Assembly: GCA_000997945.1 (NCBI GenBank)
Contig: LCCP01000005.1
Coordinates: 1-42,627, forward strand
DNA from: Parcubacteria group bacterium GW2011_GWC2_42_12
GTDB taxonomy: Bacteria; Patescibacteriota; Patescibacteriia; Patescibacteriales; GWC2-42-12
Direction: 5' to 3'
DNA: 42,627 bases
In this document: piece by piece, positions 10,353-19,653 of the stretch
How positions within the stretch are numbered: the stretch's first letter is position 1
Layout of the letters: each line of letters starts with the position of its first letter
Translations under genes and position numbers: made by a program
The notes under the pieces: model-generated
What the model was told of the DNA's origin: nothing
Database searches by the model: none
Seen by the model: only the letters and a program-made list of their open reading frames with translations

Positions 10353-11102
10353 TTAGCCGATTTTTTTTAGCGCCAGCATGATGCCGATGCCGGCCATTAT
10401 GCTGATCAACTGGAAAAACGCTTGATGTAGTTTGTTGTTGTCTTTTTTTAATTCAGGGAATAAGTCGGAAGTGGCGATGTAGATAAAGTTGCCGGCCGTG
10501 AAGGGAATAATAAAATTTGTGAAACTCTCCAGCTTCCCGCCGATAGTTAAAGCCAAGAGCGAGCCAAAAATAGCCAAACTGGCGGACAATAAATTTAAAA
10601 TCAGCGCCCTAACCCGGCTAAAGCCGGCGTGAAGCAGAACGCCGAAGTCGCTGATTTCTTGGGGGATTTCATGGGCGATAACGGCGATAGTGGTGGCCAG
10701 GCCTAAATTTATGTCAACTAAGAATGAGCCGGCAATAATAATGCCGTCTAAAAAATTATGCAGGCCGTCGCCGACTAAGTTCATTAGACCGAAAGGATGG
10801 GGATGATCATCGGTAGTCGGCAAGTGGCAATGGCGCCAATGAATTACTTTTTCCAAGATAAAAAAGAATAAGATGCCGGCTAAGAGCCAAAGCCAGATGC
10901 TCGTGCCATTATTTTTTTCCACGGCCTCGGGGATAAGATGCAGAAAACTATCGCCCAAGAGCGTTCCGGCGGACACGCTTACCAAGAAAATGGTTAGCTT
11001 ATTTAAATTTTTCCATCTAACGGTTAGGATAAAAACGCCGACGAGTGAAAGCAGGGAAACAATCACCACACTGACGATAGTATAGAGATAAATAGTAAAC
11101 AT
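10353..11102 (-). CDS. ZIP-family divalent metal transporter
   Basis: A 249-residue membrane protein of the ZIP (Zn/Fe permease) family. Helix IV has GDGLHNFLDGIIIAG and helix V has IAVIAHEIPQEISDFG. These give the H-N-x-x-D and H-E-x-P-x-E metal-binding motifs. A histidine-rich loop (HWRHCHLPTTDDHPHP) precedes helix IV, as is common in ZIPs. Helix I-II has SAGTLLGDSFLHLIPEA. It moves zinc, iron or manganese into the cytoplasm, with unknown preference. It reads leftwards with the 130-residue gene. Confidence 0.92.
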   Translation of the reverse strand: MFTIYLYTIVSVVIVSLLSLVGVFILTVRWKNLNKLTIFLVSVSAGTLLGDSFLHLIPEAVEKNNGTSIWLWLLAGILFFFILEKVIHWRHCHLPTTDDHPHPFGLMNLVGDGLHNFLDGIIIAGSFLVDINLGLATTIAVIAHEIPQEISDFGVLLHAGFSRVRALILNLLSASLAIFGSLLALTIGGKLESFTNFIIPFTAGNFIYIATSDLFPELKKDNNKLHQAFFQLISIMAGIGIMLALKKIG

Positions 11103-11191
11103 AGTATTTATATTATATTATTATTTTACCACAATTTTTCGCCTTTGACCTAATCAATTTTTTAAACTATGATAAAATTATAAATGTAAGG

Positions 11192-11641
11192 ATGAGCCAT
11201 AAAATTATGAAGCTAATATTAGACAATAATCAATTAAGTCAAACGCCCGCTAACTTATTGCGGCAGGCCGGTTATGCCTATTTGCTTGACAGGAATACCG
11301 GCCAGGAAAGCTTTGTCCGCGGGTTGGGCCGCGGGTTTTATCCAAGATTTCATCTGTATTTGGCTGAACAAAACGGCCAGGTTATTTTAAATTTACATTT
11401 AGACCAGAAGCAAGCCAGCTACGCGGGCGCGCGCGCTCATAACGCGGAATATGACGGGGAATTGGTAGCGGCGGAAATGGCCAGAATAAATGAACTCGTA
11501 ATTCGCAACTCACAACCCGTAACTCAAAATGCGAATGTAGGAACTGATCAAAACATTCTGGACCAGATAAGGCCAAAACAGTTTAACGCGGCCAGAAAAA
11601 GACTGGAAAAGAAAAGTTGGTGGAGAAAATTTTTCAGGTAA
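11192..11641 (+). CDS. Conserved hypothetical protein with in-frame repeat insertion
   Basis: A 149-residue soluble protein of unknown function. The first 95 residues look like a compact domain (FHLYLAEQNGQVILNLHLDQKQASY). Residues about 101-114 (LVIRNSQPVTQNAN) are encoded by tandem copies of a GTAACTC/GCAACTC-type 7-mer (11491-11530), a repeat that has entered the gene in frame. The C-terminus is very basic (KRLEKKSWWRKFFR). ATG 11192 has AAGG four bases upstream. The MITE-like element begins 9 bp after the stop. Confidence 0.7.
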   Translation: MSHKIMKLILDNNQLSQTPANLLRQAGYAYLLDRNTGQESFVRGLGRGFYPRFHLYLAEQNGQVILNLHLDQKQASYAGARAHNAEYDGELVAAEMARINELVIRNSQPVTQNANVGTDQNILDQIRPKQFNAARKRLEKKSWWRKFFR

Positions 11642-11650
11642 AGTTTGCAT

Positions 11651-11829
11651 TGTCATTGCGAGCGACTGAAAGGAGCGTGGCAATCTCTGGTTAAAAAGAA
11701 AAACAAATAAAAAAAAATAGCTTTGATTAACAAAATAAATTTTGCTTGGAGAGCTTTAGCTCTTAGTTTGCACAGTGTTTCTAACCGGAGATTGCTTCGT
11801 CGTCGCTAACGCTCCTTCTCGCAATGACA
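11651..11829. mobile_element. MITE-like element, copy 2, upstream of dnaG
   Basis: A 179-bp unit with the same TGTCATTGCGAGCGACTG start and CGCAATGACA end as 1181-1350, and the same inner CAATCTCTGGTT / AACCGGAGATTG pair. It occupies the whole space before dnaG (start 11841), so the dnaG promoter or ribosome-binding context now lies in or across the element. Confidence 0.75.
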
Positions 11830-11840
11830 ATAAGAATGCT

Positions 11841-13850
11841 ATGCCTAATCCCTCGGATGAAATAAAAACTAAGTTAGACATCGTGGAAGTCATCCGCGAA
11901 TATATTCCGCTTAAAGCGGCCGGTTTTAATTTTCGCGCCACTTGCCCGTTCCATCGGGAGAAAACGCCGTCCTTCATGGTCAGCCCGGAAAAGCAAATTT
12001 GGCATTGTTTCGGTTGCGGCAAGGGCGGGGATATTTTTTCTTTTGTCATGGAAATTGAGGGGCTGACTTTTATTGAAGTCTTGCGGCTTCTGGCGAAGAA
12101 GGCCGGCGTGACTTTAAAGCGAGGCGCTGATCCGGCCTTAACCTCAAAAAGAAATGTTTTATTGGATATTGTGGAACTGTCAGCTAAATTTTATCATAAA
12201 GTATTATTGGATAGTCCGGTGGCCGCGGCCGCCCGCGCTTATTTAAAACAGCGCGGTTTAACCGAAGCGACAATCGAGACTTGGCAGATCGGCTATAGCC
12301 CGGACGCTTGGGAAACTTTAACCAATTTTTTAAAGAGCAAGGGTTTCGGCGAAAATGAAATTTTTTTAGCCGGCCTGTCCATCCGAAAAGAAAAAAATCC
12401 CGGGTTTTATGATCGTTTTCGTGGCCGGATTATGTTTCCTATAAACGACATCAATGGCAACGCGGTCGGGTTTACCGCCCGAGTCAGTCCGGAGAAAGAA
12501 GCAACGGAAAAGATGGGTTTATCCTCCGGAGCGATAGCGAAGGTGGGCAAATATATCAACACGCCGGCGACCATGATTTATGAAAAATCAAAAATTCTCT
12601 TCGGTTTGGACAAAGCCAAAATGTCCATTAAGCGGGAAGACGCGGCAATTTTAGTCGAAGGCCAGATGGACGCGATAACCGCCCAGCAAAACGGTTTTAC
12701 TAATGTGATCGCTTCTTCCGGTACGGCCTTAACCGCCGATCAGGTTAGTCTGATTAAGCGTTATTCTAATAATTTACTGCTGTCTTTTGACATGGATCAG
12801 GCCGGCGATTTGGCTTCCGAGCGCGGCATTGACACGGCCATGCGGGCGGAGATGAATATAAAAGTAATTGAAATTAAAGGCGCCAAAGATCCGGATGAGT
12901 GCATAAAATCCAATTCTGAAGAATGGAAACGGGCGGTGGCTGAAGCCAAACCAGTGATGCAATATTATTTTGATAAGGTTTTTACTAAATTCAACAAAAA
13001 TGATTACGAGGGCCAGCGCCAAAGTCTTAATATTTTACTGCCGGTCATCGCTAAATTCGGCTCTAAAATTGAACAAGATTTCTGGCTTAAAAAATTAAGC
13101 GAAGAGATTGATGCCAATGAAAATTTGTTAAGGGAAAAATTTAATGAAATTATTTCCGCTAGCCAGCGAACGGCGGAGAAAAGGCAGGCGAGGCGAGCAG
13201 ACGGGCCGGCCGGGTCGAATAAAATAAGCGGCCAGCTCAAGCCAGAATTAAGCGCAGACAAGCAGAGTCGGGAGGCCAGATTATCTGAATCGCTTTTGGC
13301 GCTGGCTTTAAAATATCCGGCTCACTTAGAGTATATTATCAATCATATCGCGCCAGAGCACTTGGTCAATTCAGCAGGCTCATCACAGGGCGGAGATGAC
13401 TATAAATTATTTTACAAAAATCTGATTATCTATTATAATAAGCTTATAGATTTCTGGACTCATGAGGGAGGAAGTTTTGATTTGGCCATAAATTATCAAG
13501 ATTTGAAAGATTGGTTTAATAATCCGGAGAATTTAGAGCAAGATAATAATGATACAACCAATAATCAGGCAGATAATCAGCAATGCGCCAGCTCGTTAGA
13601 CAAGCTGGCGCTTTTGGCTGATAAAGATTTTTATGATTATACGGTGGAGCAGGCTAAAGCTGAAATAATAGAATGGGTTGCTATTCTAAAAGTTAATTAT
13701 CTAAGCGAGCGCCGCCGCCAGATTATAAAGCTCTTAGCCGCGGCGGAAAAAACCAATTTGCCACCGCCGGAGAAAACCGAAAAACTAAGGGGCTTGCTGG
13801 AAGAATATAAAGCCCTGACTGAAGAAATTAATTTAATCGGAATAAAATAA
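11841..13850 (+). CDS. dnaG: DNA primase DnaG
   Basis: A 669-residue primase that makes RNA primers for replication. The N-terminal CHC2 zinc domain has C35, H38, C56 and C59 (CPFH, CFGC). The RNAP-like TOPRIM domain has LVEGQMDAI near residue 275 and LLSFDMDQAGD near 315, giving the E and DxD metal ligands. The C-terminal third is a variable helicase-binding region with low-complexity stretches. ATG 11841 is chosen because earlier in-frame codons lie in the MITE-like element. It is followed by rpoD, the classic macromolecular-synthesis order, but without rpsU. Confidence 0.95.
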   Translation: MPNPSDEIKTKLDIVEVIREYIPLKAAGFNFRATCPFHREKTPSFMVSPEKQIWHCFGCGKGGDIFSFVMEIEGLTFIEVLRLLAKKAGVTLKRGADPALTSKRNVLLDIVELSAKFYHKVLLDSPVAAAARAYLKQRGLTEATIETWQIGYSPDAWETLTNFLKSKGFGENEIFLAGLSIRKEKNPGFYDRFRGRIMFPINDINGNAVGFTARVSPEKEATEKMGLSSGAIAKVGKYINTPATMIYEKSKILFGLDKAKMSIKREDAAILVEGQMDAITAQQNGFTNVIASSGTALTADQVSLIKRYSNNLLLSFDMDQAGDLASERGIDTAMRAEMNIKVIEIKGAKDPDECIKSNSEEWKRAVAEAKPVMQYYFDKVFTKFNKNDYEGQRQSLNILLPVIAKFGSKIEQDFWLKKLSEEIDANENLLREKFNEIISASQRTAEKRQARRADGPAGSNKISGQLKPELSADKQSREARLSESLLALALKYPAHLEYIINHIAPEHLVNSAGSSQGGDDYKLFYKNLIIYYNKLIDFWTHEGGSFDLAINYQDLKDWFNNPENLEQDNNDTTNNQADNQQCASSLDKLALLADKDFYDYTVEQAKAEIIEWVAILKVNYLSERRRQIIKLLAAAEKTNLPPPEKTEKLRGLLEEYKALTEEINLIGIK

Positions 13851-13860
13851 CAACTTTTTT

Positions 13861-14020
13861 TGTCATTGCGGGCTCCCGCCCGCCCGCCAGCCCGACAGAG
13901 TCGTTCTGGCGGGAAGCGTTCGGGTGGGTGACCCGCAATCCAGGTTTCGGTGCTAAGAACAAGTTTCTGGATTGCGGCTTCCCGAAGCGGAGTCCGGGGC
14001 AGGCTTCGGCCGCAACGACA
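13861..14020. mobile_element. MITE-like element, GC-rich variant
   Basis: A 160-bp unit between dnaG and rpoD begins TGTCATTGCGGGC and ends GGCCGCAACGACA. An inner pair (GCAATCCAG / TTCTGGATTGC) is inverted. It shares outer ends with the two AT-rich copies but has a different, GC-rich interior, so it is a second subfamily. Confidence 0.65.
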
Positions 14021-14046
14021 GAGTAAAATTTGAATAATTGCTTTCT

Positions 14047-15333
14047 ATGTCAAAGAAAAATAAGAAAAATAAAGGCGGCTTTAAGAAAAAAAGATTTCAA
14101 CCACCGGCGAAACCCAAAGCAAAAAAGCAATATTTTAGGAGATATGCCAGGAAGATGAAAAAATCCGCTAAGGGCGCTATATCCACCAGCAAGCATAGAG
14201 AAAACAGGAAGAAAGCGAAAGTAGCGGTTGAGCATCAAATAATTAAGCCGACGGACGAGCAGATAAAGAATTTGATTGTTAAAGGCCGGTCGCGCGGCTT
14301 TATCACCGAAACCGAATTGTTGCATATTTTCCCTGAAGTTGAAGAATATATTTATGATTATGAATTGACTTTGGAGGAGTTGCAGAAAAACGGCATTCAA
14401 ATTATTGAAGACACGGGCGGGTTTTTAGGTCTTGGCGATGATATAAAGAAGAAAACCTCGCAAATTAGCGGCTTTAATGAAAAGAAAAAATTTGACATTT
14501 CTGAATTAAGCGCCGATTCCATCCAGATGTATTTAAGGGAAATCGGCAAAGTGCCGCTCTTATCCGGCGCCGAAGAAATTGAATTGGCTAAGCGCAAGGA
14601 AAAAGGCGATAAAGAGGCGGAGAAGAAAATTATTGAAGCCAATTTGCGCTTAGTCGTTTCCATCGCCAAAAAATTTACCGGTTCCAAGGGTTTAAGTTTG
14701 TTGGATTTGATTCAGGAAGGCAATATCGGTTTGTTCCGCGCGGTGGAAAAATTTGAATACCGCAAGGGCTATAAGTTTTCCACTTATGCCACTTGGTGGA
14801 TTCGACAGGCGATTACCCGAGCGCTGGCCGATCAATCCCGCACCATTAGAATTCCGGTGCATATGGTGGAAACAATCAATAAGTTTCAGCAGGTTCAGCG
14901 TCAGCTGATTCAGGACTTGGGCCGCGAGCCGCTGCCCGAAGAAATAGCCGCCGAGATGGGCGAGGAGATTGATAAGGTTAGGCATGTCATAAAAATTTCC
15001 CAGGACACGATTTCTTTGGAAACGACCATCGGCGAAGACGACGAAGATTCAACTTTGGAAGATTTTATTGAAGACATAAAGAATGTGTCGCCCGACCGTT
15101 CAGCCGCTTTGCGCTTATTAAAAGATTATGTGAAGTCGGTAATTGCCGAATTAACGCCGCGCGAACAGAAAATTTTGGAAATGCGTTTTGGTTTAACAGA
15201 TGGCATAGCTCACACTCTAGAAGAAGTGGGGCAGGAGTTTGATGTTACGCGCGAACGGATCAGGCAGATTGAAGCCAAAGCCATAGAGAGGATTCAAAAG
15301 CACCCGGGCATTAAGAAGCTAAGAGACTATTAG
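14047..15333 (+). CDS. rpoD: Primary sigma factor RpoD (sigma-70)
   Basis: A 428-residue housekeeping sigma factor that directs RNA polymerase to -35/-10 promoters. The first 65 residues are extremely lysine-rich ([15 protein letters not shown]). A region 1.1-like segment follows ([19 protein letters not shown]). Region 1.2 includes [17 protein letters not shown]. Regions 2.1-2.4 include [19 protein letters not shown] and [17 protein letters not shown]. Region 3 follows, and region 4.2 ends [23 protein letters not shown] 14047 is preferred to TTG 14038. Consensus TTGACA/TATAAT promoters elsewhere in the window fit this factor. Confidence 0.96.
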   Translation: MSKKNKKNKGGFKKKRFQPPAKPKAKKQYFRRYARKMKKSAKGAISTSKHRENRKKAKVAVEHQIIKPTDEQIKNLIVKGRSRGFITETELLHIFPEVEEYIYDYELTLEELQKNGIQIIEDTGGFLGLGDDIKKKTSQISGFNEKKKFDISELSADSIQMYLREIGKVPLLSGAEEIELAKRKEKGDKEAEKKIIEANLRLVVSIAKKFTGSKGLSLLDLIQEGNIGLFRAVEKFEYRKGYKFSTYATWWIRQAITRALADQSRTIRIPVHMVETINKFQQVQRQLIQDLGREPLPEEIAAEMGEEIDKVRHVIKISQDTISLETTIGEDDEDSTLEDFIEDIKNVSPDRSAALRLLKDYVKSVIAELTPREQKILEMRFGLTDGIAHTLEEVGQEFDVTRERIRQIEAKAIERIQKHPGIKKLRDY

Positions 15334-15430
15334 ATTATTGACAACTAGTCAGTTTTAAATTAAGATATTTTTAGTGCCGAAAAGCATGTTTTTTGTTAAG
15401 TTGAGTGGACTTTTGTATTAACACTGCCTT

Positions 15431-15616
15431 TCCGGGTAGCCCCTCGCTATGCTCGGGACAAGTGTAAATTGAGAATTTACAATAAAACTTAAATTTTACA
15501 TTTGGAATTTGTAATCTAAATTTTCCCGGGTAGTCCCTCGCTATACTCGGGACAAGTGTAAATTGAGAATTATAATAAAAATAGATATTTTACGCTTGAA
15601 TAAGTAATCAAAATCT
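15431..15616 (+). repeat. Two tandem ~94-bp repeats copying the 5' end of tRNA-Asn
   Basis: CGGGTAG followed by a (C/T)CCCTCGCTAT(G/A)CTCGGGACA block and GTGTAAATTGAGAATT occurs at 15433 and 15527. The tRNA-Asn gene begins with the same CCCGGGTAG, with its CGGGTAG at 15620. Spacing is 94 and 93 bp. Each unit thus starts with the first bases of the tRNA and then diverges from it. No gene was seen in 15334-15616. Confidence 0.7.
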
Positions 15617-15688
15617 TCCCGGGTAGCGCAGCGGTAGCGCAGCGCGCTGTTAACGCGTTGGTCGTCGGTTCGAATCCGACCCCGGGAG
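15617..15688 (+). tRNA. tRNA-Asn(GTT)
   Basis: Acceptor stem TCCCGGG/CCCGGGA with discriminator G. The D-arm is GCGCAGCGGTAGCGC. The anticodon stem GCGCG/CGCGT has loop CTGTTAA (anticodon GTT). The T-arm is GTCGG-TTCGAAT-CCGAC. CCA is not encoded. The 3' end is the integration site of the adjacent element. Confidence 0.95.
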
Positions 15689-17158
15689 CAAATTAGAACA
15701 CTTAGACGCTGAAAGCACCGTATCATACGGTGTTTTTAGCTTATATATGAGGTTTTTATCTTTTAATTGGCAGTTCTGAAGTAGGTAATTTAAAAATTGC
15801 CTTTGTTCCGGCACTTCAGAATTTTCAAAAATTTCACGAGCACGCTTTGCCAAATTTAATATAGTGTTTGCCGTGATATAATACTGATTATTGGCTTTAT
15901 CGTGTTTGCTTATTTCCGTCATTAGCTTGGCTTGCTTTTCCGTGTATTCTTTAAACTTTTTGTCATAGAAATCATTAGTAATACTACCGTCATATTTATC
16001 GTCTTGCAATTTGCTTTTGCGATTTTCAATTTTATCATATTCTTTTCTTAATTCCTGTAGCGTATTGGTAAAAAAGCGATTTTCTGATTTTGTGGCTTGT
16101 TTTAAGTCTTGCACTAACTCTTTAACTTTTTTATCCGGCAAATTTATACTATCCAATAATTCATAAATTGGCTTTAATAAATCGGCTTCTTTAACATAAA
16201 CCCTTTTTTTGTGGGTTCTATGATAATTCGTGCAACTATAATAAATATGCCCCTTTGAGGTTTCGGGCGTGATCGTGCAACCGCAATCGGCGCATTTTAT
16301 CAATCCTCTAAATATAAACGGCTTAGCGGCGTATTTAAAAGGTTTTTTATGCCAGCCATTCATTATCTCTTGGGCTTTATCAAACAAATTTTTGGCTATA
16401 AGCGACGGGTATTTATGCTGGTATAATTCGTTTTTTATTTTCATCATTCCATAGTAAAACGGATTTTTTAAAGTGTGGTAAAGCATACTTATTGAAAGGG
16501 GCTTAGGGCTTGCAGTATTGCTTTTTAATCCCGCCCGATCCATTGTTCCCTCAATCTGTCTTAATGAATAATCGCCGGTCGCATACATTTCAAACATTTG
16601 TTTTACATAAGGGCTTCGGCGAGGGTCAATCATAATAGCTTTATTGCCCTTTTCGTCCTCGTAATTGATATAACCTACGGGAGCTTTGCCAATCCATTCG
16701 CCATTTTTAATTTTATTTTCATTGGCTCTTTTTACATTATCGCTAACGGAGTCTGAATAGTATTTTGCAAGGCTTACGCCTATAGTAAATCTGAATAAAT
16801 CGGTAGCGGGGGAGTCTTTATGTAAAATAATATTATCCGAGGGGAAGTGTAGCTCTATTTTTCCGGCTCTTCTTAATTCTTCCAATAAAGCTAAATCCAT
16901 CGTGAAGTTTCTAATCAAGCGGTCAATCTTATCGCAACATAAAGCCGTTATCTCTTTTGAATTTTGCAGAATATCCAATATTCTTTTAAATTCTTCTCTT
17001 TTGGTTTTCCAAGCCGACTCATCAAAATTAAATTCTTTAAAAACGCTTAACTTTTTTTCTCGGCAATATTTCTGCAATCTTAATAATTGAGCGGGCAAGG
17101 AATTGCCAGCTTCTTTTTGCTCTTCAGTTGACACACGGGCTAAAATTATTGCTTTCAT
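15650..17158 (-). CDS. Large serine recombinase (integrase) reading into tRNA-Asn
   Basis: A 502-residue large serine recombinase. The catalytic domain starts MKAIILARVSTEEQ with nucleophile S10 and has CCDKIDRLIRN. The recombinase domain includes GKAPVGYINYED and LKNPFYYGMMK. A zinc ribbon (CADCGC ... YYSC) and a long coiled coil (about 360-450) follow. The last 12 codons (PGSDSNRRPTR and stop) are antisense tRNA-Asn sequence, so the gene crosses its own attachment site. A CACCGTAT-C-ATACGGTG palindrome (15716-15732) followed by TTTTT lies in the gene and could end tRNA transcription. It reads leftwards behind res. Confidence 0.93.
   Translation of the reverse strand: MKAIILARVSTEEQKEAGNSLPAQLLRLQKYCREKKLSVFKEFNFDESAWKTKREEFKRILDILQNSKEITALCCDKIDRLIRNFTMDLALLEELRRAGKIELHFPSDNIILHKDSPATDLFRFTIGVSLAKYYSDSVSDNVKRANENKIKNGEWIGKAPVGYINYEDEKGNKAIMIDPRRSPYVKQMFEMYATGDYSLRQIEGTMDRAGLKSNTASPKPLSISMLYHTLKNPFYYGMMKIKNELYQHKYPSLIAKNLFDKAQEIMNGWHKKPFKYAAKPFIFRGLIKCADCGCTITPETSKGHIYYSCTNYHRTHKKRVYVKEADLLKPIYELLDSINLPDKKVKELVQDLKQATKSENRFFTNTLQELRKEYDKIENRKSKLQDDKYDGSITNDFYDKKFKEYTEKQAKLMTEISKHDKANNQYYITANTILNLAKRAREIFENSEVPEQRQFLNYLLQNCQLKDKNLIYKLKTPYDTVLSASKCSNLLPGSDSNRRPTR
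15686..15689. other. Putative attachment-site core (GAGC/GCTC) at the tRNA-Asn end
   Basis: The junction between tRNA-Asn and the element reads GGGAGC-AAATTAG on the plus strand. In the recombinase reading direction this is TTG CTC then CCGGGG. The same GCTC tetramer sits at all six recombinase/cassette junctions further right. The exact crossover cannot be placed without the partner site. Confidence 0.5.
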
Positions 17159-17272
17159 ATTGGCGATTTTACATATTTAAAATAAATTGATAAAATATCT
17201 TTGCGAAGATAGCCCTCCTGTCTTTGCCAAAAAAGTCTCATCAATTTGGGGCTTTTTTGTTTTTCGGTTTCG

Positions 17273-19651
17273 TTAAAATAATTTTTCCATTGGTCGCCAA
17301 TTTTTGTCTTGGCCAATTTTACCTTTTTGATATTTATAATTTGTTGAGCCGTTATAATTCCAAACGCCGTTTTCAAAAATCGCTATACCGCCAACATAGC
17401 CCTTGCCCAATTCTTTGAGTTTTAAGGCCAATGCTTTGGTTTTGTCTGCCGTTTCGGGATCTTCGGCTGTTTGCCCGTCTTTAGGGTCAAAAATGCCTAT
17501 CCTGCCATTTTTAAAGCGTATTATGAAGTCTGGGTAGAATAGGGCTTCTTTGTCGTCAACGCTGTTAAAATACTTGATTGCAAAATACTCTTGGCCATAA
17601 TTGCCATTTTTAAACCACCAATCAATTTTTTTACTTTTGCTTTCAAGGTATTTGATAAAATTAAGCTCATTATCTTTGCCATTATAATCTTTAAGCACAA
17701 AACATTTATCCAAAGCGCAAAGTTTTTGCGGCACTTCTTCATAATCAGATGTAAAACCGTAATGTTCCAAAATTTCAAAAATCGGAGTTTCCTTTTCTTC
17801 TTCTCTTTTCTTTTTATCTTTTAGTATGGCTTGGGCTGTCGGCTTAAAATCAGCCAATGCTTTAGTTATTGCCGGCCTAAATTTACTGCTCGCTCCCTTT
17901 TGTATGTCTTTAACAAAAATTCTGTAATAATAGTTGCTGTCTTTGCTTAATGCCGATTGAAACCAAACACGGATCGCTGATTTAAGCACTCCCCAAGCAC
18001 GGGCGAAATTAGTATATTTTGCCCGCTCATCAGTTTGCTCTTTTAAAAGCGAATAGCAAAAGTAGTTAAAAGTTTTTTCAACATCGTTGGTTGACATTTC
18101 CAACTCAACATCAACGCCTTTTTTCTTAAACTCATAGGCCATTTGTTCAAGGTCTTCAAATTTAGCGTTGGCAATAATACTGTTGGTTAGCTTGCGGCTT
18201 AAATCAACGCCCGCTTTTTTTAGCTTTGCTTCCACTTTTCCAAAAATATCATTTTTAGTAATGCTAAAATAGATGTTAATTGAGTTGATAAAACTCGCTT
18301 GAAATTTTGCAGAGGCTGGTATATCGCCATAGTCAATGCGGGAAATATAGGCCGATTGTAATTTAACATTTTTAATGCCTTGCTTGCGGTAAGCAAACCT
18401 ATCAGGAATTTGTTTTTTCTTTAGATCGGGCAGTTCAACTTGGCTTCGTTTATAGTTGGTGTATAAATAGCCGGTTCTTAAATTCGGATTATTTTTATAA
18501 TCTTCTTTGGCCTGCGGTTCGGCCATTCTTAAAATACGGCCAACTGTTTGAGTATAAAAAGTTTCCTTTTTTATATCCCTAAACATAACTAACACGCTGG
18601 CGCGCGGGCAATCCCAGCCCGTGCCGGCGGCCTGTTTAAAAAGCATATAGTCAACTTTGCTGTCGTTGTCGGCAATAAAGTCCAAGTTCTCTTTTTTCTT
18701 GTCAAACCATTTAGCTATCTGTTTATTTTTAACGCCCTTAACGGCTAAAAATTGGCTCACAACTTCTTCTTTTGTCTTATCGCCTTTGGCCATAAGCTCT
18801 TTGTCGTCATTAGGGAGCTGGATCAGCATTAGCGGGTTAATATCCTTACCTAACGCTTTTAATTCATTCGCCAGCTCTTGCCGTTTTTCCATCCCTAAGG
18901 TCAACAGCATTTCGTCTAAATCCTTGCCCTTATGTTGTTTCAAATCTTCTTCAGTCTGCACTAAAATTTTTTCTTTAATCAAACCCTCGTCAACTACTTT
19001 TTCCCTTTCAACCGGCACAAAACTACCTAATGTAGCGGCCTTAACTACATCCTTGTCATCCGGCGTTGCGGTAATAAGGACAGCAATTTTAGGGTCTACA
19101 AGATCAATAATATCTTGCGCCAATTCAGTTGTTTTGTTGGTGTGGGCTTCGTCTATAAATAAAATAATTTCTCGGCCTGCCTTTTTAGTTTCCTCAATTA
19201 CATCTTCAAAATAACTGCCGCTTTCCTTTTTAAATCTTTTATCTTTCGGTTTGCGTAATTTTAGTTTTCTGGTTGAGGCGTTATCTTGCACAACCTTTTG
19301 CCAATTTAAAAATAAAATATCGTTTTCGTATAACTTGCCCCTGTTTATATCATTTACAGTCAACAGCGCATTTTCTAAATTGTTTTCAAAATACTCCCTA
19401 AATTTATCCCTGCTTTGCATTGTCAAGTCATCGCTAAAAGTAATCCAAATAAACGCCTTATCTATTTTCCATTGCGGTAAGTGATTAAGCCCTTTTATAA
19501 AATGGGCAATGGTTAAAGTCTTGCCGCTTCCGGTAGGGGATTTAAAAACCAAAGGCAACTGCCGGCCTTGTTTTTTCCAAAGCCGCAAAAAGGCTTCGTT
19601 TAAGCCGTCAATAGCTGTTTTTTGAAATGGTAAAAGATTAAATACAGGCAT
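17273..19651 (-). CDS. Type III restriction endonuclease subunit Res
   Basis: A 792-residue helicase-nuclease. Walker A is SPTGSGKT near residues 39-46 and the DEAH-type motif is LFIDEAHTN near 167-175. ITATPDDKD is motif III, and TGWDCPRASVLVMFRD plus TQTVGRILRMAEP are motifs V and VI. Near the C-terminus FYPDFIIRFKNGRIGIFDPKDG fits the PD-(D/E)xK nuclease core. Res works in complex with Mod to translocate on and cut unmethylated DNA. It follows mod by 2 bp. It is shorter than many Res proteins (often 900-1000 residues) but all core motifs are present. Confidence 0.9.
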   Translation of the reverse strand: MPVFNLLPFQKTAIDGLNEAFLRLWKKQGRQLPLVFKSPTGSGKTLTIAHFIKGLNHLPQWKIDKAFIWITFSDDLTMQSRDKFREYFENNLENALLTVNDINRGKLYENDILFLNWQKVVQDNASTRKLKLRKPKDKRFKKESGSYFEDVIEETKKAGREIILFIDEAHTNKTTELAQDIIDLVDPKIAVLITATPDDKDVVKAATLGSFVPVEREKVVDEGLIKEKILVQTEEDLKQHKGKDLDEMLLTLGMEKRQELANELKALGKDINPLMLIQLPNDDKELMAKGDKTKEEVVSQFLAVKGVKNKQIAKWFDKKKENLDFIADNDSKVDYMLFKQAAGTGWDCPRASVLVMFRDIKKETFYTQTVGRILRMAEPQAKEDYKNNPNLRTGYLYTNYKRSQVELPDLKKKQIPDRFAYRKQGIKNVKLQSAYISRIDYGDIPASAKFQASFINSINIYFSITKNDIFGKVEAKLKKAGVDLSRKLTNSIIANAKFEDLEQMAYEFKKKGVDVELEMSTNDVEKTFNYFCYSLLKEQTDERAKYTNFARAWGVLKSAIRVWFQSALSKDSNYYYRIFVKDIQKGASSKFRPAITKALADFKPTAQAILKDKKKREEEKETPIFEILEHYGFTSDYEEVPQKLCALDKCFVLKDYNGKDNELNFIKYLESKSKKIDWWFKNGNYGQEYFAIKYFNSVDDKEALFYPDFIIRFKNGRIGIFDPKDGQTAEDPETADKTKALALKLKELGKGYVGGIAIFENGVWNYNGSTNYKYQKGKIGQDKNWRPMEKLF

Positions 19652-19653
19652 AA

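Noticed and set aside
17155-17376. 73-residue minus-strand frame overlapping the end of res
   Set aside because: It overlaps the clear Res C-terminus by about 100 bp, has no recognisable domain and looks like a by-product of the AT-rich end of the gene. A small gene in the 114-bp gap cannot be fully excluded.
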